A stretch of DNA of 9,970 bases, taken from Desulfobacterales bacterium (GTDB lineage: Bacteria; Desulfobacterota; Desulfobacteria; Desulfobacterales; Desulfobacteraceae). This document shows, one piece after another, positions 1-6,334 of the stretch. The DNA lies in NCBI GenBank assembly GCA_022361135.1, contig JAKSBM010000934.1, positions 1 through 9,970 on the forward strand, read 5' to 3'. Every line of letters starts with the position of its first letter. Within the stretch, counting starts at the first letter, position 1. Both the position numbers and the translations under genes were made by a program. The notes under the pieces were generated by a model that had not been told where the DNA came from, made no database searches, and worked only from the letters and a program-made list of their open reading frames with translations.

Positions 1-823
1 ATAATTTCAAGGTCACATCCCGGTTGCCGTGTCTTTCGTAACATTGGGCAGCCCGTCGGACCCCCGCCCCCCTTTCGCCCACGGGATCTTCATCACCGGC
101 AAAGCAAAGCAGGGGCAAATCATCCGGGGTGTTCCGGAAAGCAGCAGGATGGGTAATTCGTTGCAACCCGGTGAAAAGGTCCCGGTAGAATCCCAGGGTA
201 AAATCAATCCCGCAATGGGGATCCGCCACATAGGCATCCACATGGTCCGGGTCACGGGAGAGCCAGTCGTATTCCGTTCGGTTGGGGGCAAATTGACCAT
301 TGAATTTTCCCAGGGTCATCCGGGTCAGCATCCCGCCGGACTTCAGAGGAGATGCAAAGAGGGAAAGGCACCGTGTCAAAAGAAAACCAGCCAGGGCATC
401 CATGCGCTTATGGGCTGTGCCGGACAGAATTAAGCCCTTCAGCCTCCGGCCATGGCGGGAGGCAAAATCCCGGGCCAGGAAGGACCCCATGGAATGGCCC
501 ATGAGGAAAACAGGCGTTTCACCATCATCTTCCAGAATCTTCCGGCAAAGCACCAGCAGATCATCCACCACCCGATCCCACCCATTGCGGGAGGCAAAAT
601 GGCCCATTTGTCCAGCCCTTTCTCCGGTCAATCCATGCCCCCGGTGATCGGGCGCATAAACTGAAATCCCCTGACCATTTAAATGGGTTGCCAATTCCCG
701 GTAACGCCCGCCGTGCTCCCCCATGCCATGGGCAATGATCAATTGGGCCCTGCACCGGGCAATCCCCCAATTATGGATAAAAACACGTTCACCGTCCTTC
801 CCACGTATCTCAGATAATTTCAC
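1..823 (-). CDS. Alpha/beta-hydrolase, monoacylglycerol lipase-like (3' end outside window)
   Basis: Reading leftward from a GTG at 823, 274 codons stay open to the window edge, so the C-terminus is missing. An in-frame TAA lies four codons upstream of the GTG, which makes it the earliest possible start; AAGGG/GGAG purine runs precede it. The protein shows the oxyanion-hole segment AHGMGEHGGRY (about residues 31-41), the DHRGHG motif (59-64), the nucleophile elbow GHSMGS with catalytic Ser111, and GDEDPVG with the likely acid Asp246. The catalytic His, expected a little further on, lies beyond the edge. This order and spacing match the Hydrolase_4 / serine aminopeptidase S33 lysophospholipase and monoglyceride lipase family, which hydrolyses acylglycerols or similar esters. 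No signal peptide or membrane segment is seen, so it is probably cytoplasmic. It points away from the methyltransferase cluster and shows no functional link to it. The true substrate is unknown. Confidence 0.88.
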   Translation of the reverse strand, partial: MKLSEIRGKDGERVFIHNWGIARCRAQLIIAHGMGEHGGRYRELATHLNGQGISVYAPDHRGHGLTGERAGQMGHFASRNGWDRVVDDLLVLCRKILEDDGETPVFLMGHSMGSFLARDFASRHGRRLKGLILSGTAHKRMDALAGFLLTRCLSLFASPLKSGGMLTRMTLGKFNGQFAPNRTEYDWLSRDPDHVDAYVADPHCGIDFTLGFYRDLFTGLQRITHPAAFRNTPDDLPLLCFAGDEDPVGERGAGVRRAAQCYERHGNRDVTLKL

Positions 824-853
824 GGCTCCACACCCTTAAATTTTTTATTAAGC

Positions 854-861
854 TTTATATA
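854..861 (-). promoter_or_regulatory. Possible -10 element for the hydrolase gene
   Basis: Read on the minus strand this is TATATAAA, in an AT-rich stretch, and it would place transcription start about 20-25 bases upstream of the GTG at 823. No convincing -35 box sits 16-18 bases further upstream. The assignment is weak, and the hydrolase may instead be read through from the adenosyltransferase gene, 117 bases upstream on the same strand. Confidence 0.22.
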
Positions 862-940
862 CTGGGACGTATCATTCCTTCCATGGTCCATTGCTACATG
901 GAAGAAAAGAAAAATTCAAGACAGGGCCTGGATCCGGCCA

Positions 941-1456
941 TTATCTTTCAATGCCCACGCGGGCTTTGACACCTTTGGAATAATAATGTTTAATTTCTTT
1001 CAACTCTATGACCTCATCGGCCTTGTCCATGACCGATTGCGCAGCCCCCCGCCCTGTGACAATCAGATCAACATGCCCGGGCTTTAATTCAAACAAACTC
1101 AACAATTGGTGTTCTGAAATAATCCCATATTCCACAGCCATATTTCCTTCATCAATAACGACAAGGTCATACTCACCTTTTACAATTGCTTCATGGATCT
1201 TCCCATACCCAATTTTCCCTGCCAAATGATCTTCTTCAGAGGGTTTGCCCTTGACGAATCGCCCCGCCCCATAATGCTCCACCGTCAGTTGGTCCTTGAA
1301 TTTGTCCAAGGCCGTAAACTCAGAGTAATTTCCCGATTTCAGAAATTGTCCAATAAAAACCTTGCTACCTTCCCCCATGGCAAGAACTACCAGTCCTAAA
1401 GCAGAAGTTGTTTTGCCCTTCCCATTGCCGGTGAAAATCCGAATTACACCTCCCAT
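941..1456 (-). CDS. cobO: Cob(I)yrinic acid a,c-diamide / cob(I)alamin adenosyltransferase, CobO type
   Basis: This enzyme transfers the adenosyl group of ATP to Co(I) corrinoids, in adenosylcobalamin synthesis or corrinoid salvage. The 171-residue product has the P-loop GNGKGKTTS at residues 10-18, the VVIDEG strand (99-104), VTGRGA (133-138), and the family C-terminal block with ADEVIELKEIKHYYSKGVKA and then RVGIER at the end. Length and motif order fit CobO/BtuR/CobA rather than the unrelated PduO or EutT folds. I chose the ATG at 1456 over an in-frame ATG 13 codons upstream because AAAAAAGGAGA sits directly before it and the P-loop then falls at the usual distance from the N-terminus. It is transcribed away from the two-component system and corrinoid methyltransferase genes. 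That position suggests a role in corrinoid supply for the locus, although methyltransferase corrinoids do not themselves need an adenosyl ligand. The alternative is a general housekeeping copy. Confidence 0.93.
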   Translation of the reverse strand: MGGVIRIFTGNGKGKTTSALGLVVLAMGEGSKVFIGQFLKSGNYSEFTALDKFKDQLTVEHYGAGRFVKGKPSEEDHLAGKIGYGKIHEAIVKGEYDLVVIDEGNMAVEYGIISEHQLLSLFELKPGHVDLIVTGRGAAQSVMDKADEVIELKEIKHYYSKGVKARVGIER

Positions 1457-1675
1457 AAAATCTCCTTTTTTAAATGATAACAAGGAATGACACACCCACG
1501 GTATCAGGATATTTCCAATGGCACCCTAGTCCATCAGATGATTTTCAACCGGCCCAAAGACGAATTATTCTAATGAAATAGAAAAAAGAAGTTGATTTAA
1601 AACACTGTTCTGATAAAGCAATAAATTGTTAGAGATAGATAACCATAAACTAGTAAAATTTGCTGGCGGGTTATC
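1457..1675. other. Divergent intergenic region between cobO and the histidine kinase
   Basis: These 219 bases separate two genes read in opposite directions, so promoters for both should lie here. The part from about 1560 to 1660 is AT-rich. I find AT-rich hexamers (for example TAGAAT on the minus strand near 1568-1573) but no -35/-10 pair with good spacing in either direction, and no sigma-54 GG-N10-GC element. An inverted repeat at 1638-1675 is listed separately. No small gene is apparent. Confidence 0.5.
1638..1675 (+). repeat. 7-bp inverted repeat ending at the kinase start codon
   Basis: GATAACC at 1638-1644 is the exact reverse complement of GGTTATC at 1669-1675, with 24 bases between. 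The right arm touches the GTG start at 1676, and the weak GGCGGG ribosome binding site lies inside the loop next to it. If the arms pair in RNA they could hinder initiation; on DNA the arm centres are about three helical turns apart, as in a dimer operator. A 7-bp match could also be chance. Confidence 0.3.
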
Positions 1676-3649
1676 GTGGATCTTCACAACAAAAGCGTGT
1701 CTGCCATTCTTAACAATTTGTCCGATGCCTTTGTGATGGTTAATGCCGCGGGTAGAATTGATTTTCTCAATTCCGTAGCGGAAAAAATCACCGGCTATTC
1801 GAATTCAGAAGCAAAGGGAATGGTATGCCATAAAATATTCAACTCCGACCGATGCCGAAACACCTGCCCGTTCCGCTTCCCGGGAAACAACAAAAAAAGC
1901 AGTGCAAAAAGAGAAGCAGAAATCATCTGCAAGGACAATACCCGGAAGATAATAGAATGCACCACCTCGACAATTGTTAACACCGACGGAATCATAGCCG
2001 GCGCAGTAGATGTCTTTAAAGACATAACCAAAATAAAACGTCTGGAAGACAACCTTAAACACTCGGAATTCAAATATCGTAGATTATTCGAGAGTTCCAA
2101 GGATATGATCTTTATTACGTCCCAAGACGGAAGGTTTCTTGATTTCAATCAGGCATTGGTGGATTTACTTGGGTATAAAACAAAGGAAGAATTATATGCC
2201 TTAAAAAACATCCGCACTATTTTCATCGATATTATCCATTGGCAGGTCTTCCAGAAACAGATCCATATCAACGGTTTTGTAAAGGACTTCGAAGCCGGAT
2301 TCCGGACCAAGGACGGCGACCGTCTACACTGCTCCCTGAGCGCCGGGGCGATTAAAAACAATCAAGGTGATACGGTTGGGTATGAGGTCATTGCCAAGGA
2401 TATCACCGCCAGAATGGATGCATTCAGAAGCCTTTATAAACACCACCAGGAGTTGTTGCTTCTCAACACCATTGCCGTGACAATGAACAGTGTATTGGAA
2501 CTGGATGAGGTTCTTTTAACGGCATTGGACCAAGTCATGGAACAATTGAATTTCAAAACAGGTGCCATTTTCCTTATCAATCAAAGAAGGGGAACCTTTG
2601 ATCTAAAGGTACAGAAGGGATTACCCAGAACGCCCCTCCCCCCCTTGGGAATCAAATTCCATGACCGGGAACTCATGGAGTTTTTCCTGGGCCCCAATAA
2701 TGTGGTGACCCCTAAGTCCATTTTTCCCTCCTTTAAAATTTCCATAGAAGCGTCCCCTCCAACAACCCTGACCTGTTTTCTGATCACCGAAAAAGAGAAA
2801 CCCTCAGGCTTTATGGCCTTTCGCATTGATGATGAAGCTGAAATGTGCATTGAAGATTTTCATCTCCTGGGCTCCCTGGGTAATTTTGTGGGAGGAGCCA
2901 TTGCCAACATCAATCTGCTGAAAACCGTTCAAAAACACAGGGAAGAATTAAAGGATGTAGCTGCCAAATTATTCAATTCCCAGGAAGCGGAATGCAAACG
3001 AATATCAAGGGAACTCCATGATGAAACAGGATCATCACTCATCGGGATCAATCTGAAACTGGATACCGTCGAAAAGAAAATCCCGAAAACGGCAACGGAA
3101 GCACGGGGATTACTCCGCCAGGTCAAGGGACGGATTAACCAAACTTACTTGGGAATGCGCCGGATATCACACAGACTCCATCCAGCACTGCTCACGGATC
3201 TGGGGCTGGAACCGGCCCTGGATCAGTATATATCTGAAATTCACGATCAAAGTGATCTGAATATTACCTTTAAAATGATTGGTTTTTCCGGCCGAATACA
3301 ACCGAACATTGAAACGGTTTTATATCGATTCTCCCAGGAAGCCTTGTCCAATACCATTAAACACGCCAAGGCAAATACCTTTAAACTATCCATTATTAAA
3401 GGCTATCCGTCTGTCATTTTCATTGCAGAAGATGATGGAACGGGCTTTGATCCCAGTACAGATGCGGCCGATAGACCGGCCCTGGGGCTTCTTTCCATGA
3501 GGGAACGCACCGCCCTGCTCAATGGAAAATTCATCCTGCGCAGTTCCCCGGGAAACGGAACCCGAATTCGAATTGAAATTCCATTGAATATCCCATCCAG
3601 TATTCCCAAAAACAGCTTTATAAAAGAAGCACAGGAACATTATGAATAA
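1676..3649 (+). CDS. Soluble PAS-PAS-GAF sensor histidine kinase (HisKA_3 / NarX-type transmitter)
   Basis: This 657-residue kinase has no transmembrane segment or signal peptide, so it should sense an intracellular cue. Visible order: PAS 1 (about 5-118, FVMVNAAGRIDFLN then EKITGYS), PAS 2 (about 130-245, MIFITSQDGRFLDFN, ending KDIT), a GAF-like region (about 265-415), the HisKA_3 dimerisation helix with RELHDETGSSL (phospho-acceptor His448), and HATPase_c with N-box EALSNTIKHAKA (Asn559), G1 box DDGTGF (586-591), a G2 region near 604-617 and GNGTRIRI. PAS 1 carries a C51-x8-C60-x3-C64 cluster that could bind a metal or respond to redox. GTG 1676 is the first start after an in-frame TAA at 1646; its GGCGGG ribosome binding site is weak, suggesting low expression. 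The stop overlaps the start of the response regulator by 8 bases, so the two proteins are almost certainly partners. The ligand cannot be read from the sequence. Confidence 0.92.
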   Translation: MDLHNKSVSAILNNLSDAFVMVNAAGRIDFLNSVAEKITGYSNSEAKGMVCHKIFNSDRCRNTCPFRFPGNNKKSSAKREAEIICKDNTRKIIECTTSTIVNTDGIIAGAVDVFKDITKIKRLEDNLKHSEFKYRRLFESSKDMIFITSQDGRFLDFNQALVDLLGYKTKEELYALKNIRTIFIDIIHWQVFQKQIHINGFVKDFEAGFRTKDGDRLHCSLSAGAIKNNQGDTVGYEVIAKDITARMDAFRSLYKHHQELLLLNTIAVTMNSVLELDEVLLTALDQVMEQLNFKTGAIFLINQRRGTFDLKVQKGLPRTPLPPLGIKFHDRELMEFFLGPNNVVTPKSIFPSFKISIEASPPTTLTCFLITEKEKPSGFMAFRIDDEAEMCIEDFHLLGSLGNFVGGAIANINLLKTVQKHREELKDVAAKLFNSQEAECKRISRELHDETGSSLIGINLKLDTVEKKIPKTATEARGLLRQVKGRINQTYLGMRRISHRLHPALLTDLGLEPALDQYISEIHDQSDLNITFKMIGFSGRIQPNIETVLYRFSQEALSNTIKHAKANTFKLSIIKGYPSVIFIAEDDGTGFDPSTDAADRPALGLLSMRERTALLNGKFILRSSPGNGTRIRIEIPLNIPSSIPKNSFIKEAQEHYE

Positions 3650-4307
3650 TCAGCCCATCACCATTGTCATTGCAGACGATCATACCATCGTTAGACAGGG
3701 TTTGATCAAACTATTGGAAGAGGAAAAAAACATGCGGGTCGTTGGAGAGGCGAAAAATGGAAGGGATGCCATCACCCAAGTTCAAGCCCTGGAGCCGGAT
3801 ATCATCATCATGGATATCGCCATGCCAAAACTCAATGGAATTGAGGCAACCCGACAGATCAAACATGCAAATTCAAAAACAAAAATCATCATCCTTTCCA
3901 TGCATGAGCACAATCGATACATCAGAGAATTATTAACATTAGGAGTGTCAGGATATCTGCTCAAAAACGCGGCGTCTGACGATATCATTAAAGCTGTCTA
4001 CCTTTCCATGAAAGGTGAAACCTACCTGAGTCCATCCATTTCCAGCCGATTAATCGAAGATTATGTGGGTATGAATAAAAAATCCATGGAAGAGGAATTA
4101 TATAACACACTTTCCAATCGAGAACGGGAAGTCTTTCAAATGATCGTTGAGGGGGATTCCACAAAAAAAATAGCGGAAACACTCTGTGTCAGTCCCAGTA
4201 CAGTGAAGTCCCACCGTGCAAATATCATGGAAAAACTAAAAATGGATAACCTGTCCCAACTGATCCAATATGCCATCCAACTGGGTATTATCGACATCCA
4301 GATATGA
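3642..4307 (+). CDS. NarL/FixJ (LuxR-type) response regulator
   Basis: The 221-residue product has a receiver domain (about 6-122) with acidic pair Asp12/Asp13, phospho-acceptor Asp58 in IIIMDIAMP, switch Ser86 and Lys108 in GYLLKNA. A LuxR-type helix-turn-helix follows (about 154-216, starting LSNREREVFQM, with IAETLCVSPSTVKSHRANIMEKL as the DNA-binding unit). Phosphotransfer should come from the kinase encoded immediately upstream: the ATG lies inside the kinase's last codons (8-bp overlap) with AGGAA four bases ahead, a translational-coupling arrangement. There is no AAA+ sigma-54 module, so it would act with an ordinary sigma factor. The first gene downstream encodes a corrinoid protein 73 bases away. 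The likely targets are therefore this gene, the methyltransferase cluster after the 315-bp gap, or both; this is inferred from position only. Confidence 0.94.
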   Translation: MNNQPITIVIADDHTIVRQGLIKLLEEEKNMRVVGEAKNGRDAITQVQALEPDIIIMDIAMPKLNGIEATRQIKHANSKTKIIILSMHEHNRYIRELLTLGVSGYLLKNAASDDIIKAVYLSMKGETYLSPSISSRLIEDYVGMNKKSMEEELYNTLSNREREVFQMIVEGDSTKKIAETLCVSPSTVKSHRANIMEKLKMDNLSQLIQYAIQLGIIDIQI

Positions 4308-4313
4308 AACCGT

Positions 4314-4353
4314 TTAAGTCTGCCGAAGGAAAACCCATCGGTGGTTCACTTAA
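4314..4353 (+). repeat. Nested inverted repeat before corrinoid protein 1
   Basis: TTAAGT (4314-4319) is matched by ACTTAA (4348-4353), and inside it CCGA (4323-4326) is matched by TCGG (4338-4341). Together they could form an interrupted stem-loop in the 73-base gap, ending about 12 bases before the GGAGG of the next gene. There is no U-run, so it is not an intrinsic terminator. It could be an operator, an RNA processing site or chance. Confidence 0.28.
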
Positions 4354-4380
4354 CATATGCCAAAAAGGGAGGATGACATC

Positions 4381-5040
4381 ATGACCGACTGGAACCATTA
4401 TCTATATGAATTAATTGATGCCGTTGTGAGAGGTAATTCCGCCCATAGTCAAAAAGCCGCGCAAAATGCACTTAAAGCCGGGGTTCCAGCCAAGACAGCG
4501 GTGTTGGAAGGTTTGGCCCAAGGCATGCGTCAGGTGGGCTCCCTATACGACAGCAATGAATATTTCGTTCCCGAAGTTCTCATGAGTGCAGAAGCCCTTT
4601 ACACCGGCATGGGTATCCTACGCCCCCATATTGAATCGGACGCGTTGCTCCCCCCGTCAAAGATAGTCATTGGAACGGTGAAAGGAGATATTCACGACAT
4701 TGGAAAAAACATCACAAAACTCATGTTCCATGCAGCGGGCTGGCATGTATTTGACCTGGGCTGTGATGTGAAATTAGAAGATTTTGTACAGGCCCAACAG
4801 GAAGTCAAGCCCGACATCCTGGCCATGTCCGCCATGATGACCACCACCATGATGGGCATGCGCAAGGTCATATCCATGGTCCGCGCCAAAAACAGGGATT
4901 GCCTGATCATGATCGGAGGCGCCCCTGTTACACGGGATATTGCAGACCTTTTCGGGGCAGACGGATACGCCGGTTCAGCAGGAACCGCCGTATCGGAAGG
5001 ACTCAAAATGATGGAACGGGCTGCCAAAATTCCCTGTTGA
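4381..5040 (+). CDS. Methyltransferase corrinoid protein 1 (MtbC/MtaC/MttC family)
   Basis: This is the methyl carrier: it binds a cobamide and shuttles the methyl group between two methyltransferases. The 219-residue product has the N-terminal helical cap domain (B12-binding_2, about 5-88, including NEYFVPEVLMSAEAL) and the Rossmann-type B12-binding domain (about 92-215). The latter contains GDIHDIGKN, with His105 as the lower axial cobalt ligand of the DxHxxG signature, then AMSAMMTTTM (148-157) and IGGAPVT (178-184). The start is the ATG at 4381, which has GGGAGG at proper spacing; an in-frame ATG 8 codons earlier lacks one. By hand count it matches corrinoid protein 2 at 132 of 219 aligned positions without gaps. 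It follows the response regulator by 73 bases and is set apart from the other methyltransferase genes by a 315-bp gap, so it may be expressed with the regulators. Its partner methyltransferase is not certain. Confidence 0.94.
   Translation: MTDWNHYLYELIDAVVRGNSAHSQKAAQNALKAGVPAKTAVLEGLAQGMRQVGSLYDSNEYFVPEVLMSAEALYTGMGILRPHIESDALLPPSKIVIGTVKGDIHDIGKNITKLMFHAAGWHVFDLGCDVKLEDFVQAQQEVKPDILAMSAMMTTTMMGMRKVISMVRAKNRDCLIMIGGAPVTRDIADLFGADGYAGSAGTAVSEGLKMMERAAKIPC
4834..4856 (+). repeat. 23-bp block identical between the two corrinoid genes (copy 1)
   Basis: The DNA coding for MMTTTMMG is identical to 7853-7875 in the second corrinoid gene over 23 bases. It lies in a protein region that is itself fully conserved for ten residues. 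It could serve as a short stretch for recombination between the paralogues but is most simply explained by duplication and protein constraint. Confidence 0.6.
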
Positions 5041-5091
5041 ATCAGGGAAAAGCCCTCACACCCCACTTTTCTGCCCGGATCATATCATTTA

Positions 5092-5135
5092 AAGCCGATT
5101 CCAACACATTCTCCATTCCGAAAAGGAATCGGCTT
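5092..5135 (+). repeat. Perfect 11-bp inverted repeat with a competing inner hairpin
   Basis: AAGCCGATTCC (5092-5102) pairs exactly with GGAATCGGCTT (5125-5135) over a 22-base loop. Inside the loop ATTCC (5115-5119) can also pair with GGAAT (5125-5129) across GAAAA, so the right arm has two mutually exclusive partners. No U-run follows on the plus strand, so it is not a standard terminator. It lies 52 bases after the stop of corrinoid protein 1 and could be a 3' mRNA-stabilising hairpin, an operator or an RNA switch element. Confidence 0.5.
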
Positions 5136-5159
5136 ATCCGAAGTCACCCATCCCATGGT

Positions 5160-5187
5160 CCCGCCCCCCTTTTCCCCTCCCTCACCC
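5160..5187 (-). other. Predicted G-quadruplex motif (minus strand)
   Basis: On the minus strand five G-runs of 3, 3, 4, 6 and 3 bases are separated by loops of TGA, A, AAAA and C. This satisfies the G3+N1-7 rule with one run to spare. On the plus strand it is a C-rich, i-motif-like tract. It is non-coding and about 170-195 bases upstream of the MtrH-family gene. Whether it folds in vivo is unknown. Confidence 0.5.
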
Positions 5188-5218
5188 ATTGAATTCCTTT
5201 TTTTCATCTTTTCCACAC

Positions 5219-5238
5219 AAAAAACCGTCCTGGGGACG
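5219..5238 (-). terminator. Terminator-like hairpin, oriented on the minus strand
   Basis: CGTCC (5226-5230) and GGACG (5234-5238) form a 5-bp GC-rich stem with a 3-base loop. Reading leftward the stem is followed by G and then six T residues, the layout of a weak intrinsic terminator for minus-strand transcription. On the plus strand only ATTT follows. No minus-strand gene is visible to its right, so its purpose is unclear; it could stop antisense transcription or be accidental. Confidence 0.28.
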
Positions 5239-5355
5239 ATTTACCCTCCAAAGCCCCCTTTGTTAAAGTCGATTCGGCAAATACGGAATGCGATAAGGGT
5301 GCCCAAAACACACAGGAATTGTCCATGATTTTAAACTGAATCTAAGGAGGAAATG

Positions 5356-6309
5356 ATGTTTCACTTTGATACACCGCAGCAGGTCTGCGAGGTCGGCGGT
5401 ATTAGATTTGGAGGTCAGCCGGGGGATTACCCCACCGTGGTCTGTAATTCCATATTCCAAAAAGGGGATAAAATTTTTCCTGGAAAACGCAAGGACGGGT
5501 TTGACGAAGAAAGGGCAGCAGAGCTCATCAAGGAACAGGATCGACTCAGCAAAGAAACCGGGGTACCCGGGATGGCCGACATCGTCGCCAACACGGGAAA
5601 GGAATTCAAAACCTTTATTGATTTCCTTATTTCCCAGACAGACATGCCCTTCTGCATTGATGCATGGACTTTAAAACCCAAGCTGGAGGCGGCCGCCTAT
5701 TGTGCGGAAAAAGGTCTCCTTGACCGAATGTTTTACAACAGCATAACGGTTTGGGAACAGGATCTGGATACGGAAATCAAGGAAATGGTCCAGATCGGAG
5801 TCAAAAATGTTCTCCTGGTTTCATTCGACCAAGAAGACCAAATGCCCACCGGCCGTATCACAGGAACCCAGAAGTTGCTGGATGCCATCGAGCGCAACAA
5901 CGCAAAATTTGAGAATATTTTCATCGACACCTCGGTGATGAACGGTCCTGCAACAGCCCTATGCGGGATTGCCAATCAACTCATCAAAAAGAAATGGGGA
6001 TTTGTCACCAGTTCGGCACCGTCAAATGGCTCCTACATGTGGACCGACGCCCGGGAAAAATGGGGATTCAAGGGATGGGCTGCAGCGGATGCTGCATTGG
6101 AATCCCTATCGGCATTCATGTACCACGACATGATATTTTCCGGTCCAATGGCCGGTGCCCAGCGCATTATGCCGGCCGTGGCCATGGCTGATGCATTCCT
6201 GGCAACCGCCGTGTTCAGCGAAACAGGACGCCTGCCCAAAACCCAGGACCATCCATTGTTCAAACTATTCCCCGACTTTGTGGAAAACCTGAAAACCGCA
6301 AGGGGATAA
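5356..6309 (+). CDS. MtrH-family methyltransferase (probable methyl-corrinoid:pterin methyltransferase, MT II)
   Basis: The 317-residue protein belongs to the family of methanogen tetrahydromethanopterin S-methyltransferase subunit H, a TIM-barrel enzyme that moves methyl groups between a pterin and a corrinoid. Hallmarks are the N-terminus MFHFDTPQQ, GGIRFGGQPGDYPTV (14-28), SIFQKG (32-37), the PFCIDAWTLKP block (98-108), RMFYNSI (124-130) and a near-full family length. Tandem ATGs occur at 5353 and 5356. I chose 5356 because it gives the AAGGAGG at 5344-5350 a 5-base spacing and because methanogen MtrH proteins begin MF-FD. Standing alone, without MtrA-G, it is a bacterial-type version that would use tetrahydrofolate and deliver methyl groups to the Wood-Ljungdahl branch, or take them from it. 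It opens the cluster: the UroD-family gene starts 25 bases downstream. MtrH-like proteins play this pterin-side role in O-demethylase/Mto-type systems. Confidence 0.9.
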   Translation: MFHFDTPQQVCEVGGIRFGGQPGDYPTVVCNSIFQKGDKIFPGKRKDGFDEERAAELIKEQDRLSKETGVPGMADIVANTGKEFKTFIDFLISQTDMPFCIDAWTLKPKLEAAAYCAEKGLLDRMFYNSITVWEQDLDTEIKEMVQIGVKNVLLVSFDQEDQMPTGRITGTQKLLDAIERNNAKFENIFIDTSVMNGPATALCGIANQLIKKKWGFVTSSAPSNGSYMWTDAREKWGFKGWAAADAALESLSAFMYHDMIFSGPMAGAQRIMPAVAMADAFLATAVFSETGRLPKTQDHPLFKLFPDFVENLKTARG

Positions 6310-6334
6310 CCCCCAAGACATGAAAGGTAAAGCC

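Larger units (their letters stand above)
5041..5355. other. 315-bp non-coding gap before the methyltransferase cluster
   Basis: No plausible gene was found on either strand; open frames here lack ribosome binding sites and run on from shadow frames of corrinoid protein 1. The gap holds an 11-bp inverted repeat (5092-5135), a pyrimidine-rich plus strand with five C-runs (5160-5187, a G-quadruplex motif on the minus strand), a T-rich tract (about 5196-5212) and a short GC hairpin (5226-5238). The AAGGAGG for the next gene is at 5344-5350. This is the natural place for the promoter and control region of the downstream cluster, but I see no clear sigma-70 or sigma-54 promoter. Confidence 0.6.

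Noticed and set aside
61..79. G-rich minus-strand stretch inside the hydrolase gene as a second quadruplex
   Set aside because: Only three well-separated G-runs are present, and they are explained by Gly/Arg codons of the hydrolase.
29..664. Several plus-strand open frames across the first 660 bases
   Set aside because: The minus-strand frame here encodes an alpha/beta-hydrolase with all expected motifs, so the plus-strand frames are shadows.
878..902. TTCCATG...CATGGAA inverted repeat between cobO and the hydrolase gene, considered as a terminator
   Set aside because: A 7-bp AT-rich stem with an 11-base loop and no T-run on the exit side in either direction; too weak to call.
5041..5355. 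Searched for a sigma-54 (GG-N10-GC) or sigma-70 promoter for the methyltransferase cluster
   Set aside because: No element had acceptable match and spacing. TTGTTA at 5260-5265 lacks a -10 partner.
5041..5355. Cobalamin riboswitch upstream of the corrinoid genes
   Set aside because: I could not find the conserved B12-box or a multi-helix leader; the gap holds only simple hairpins.
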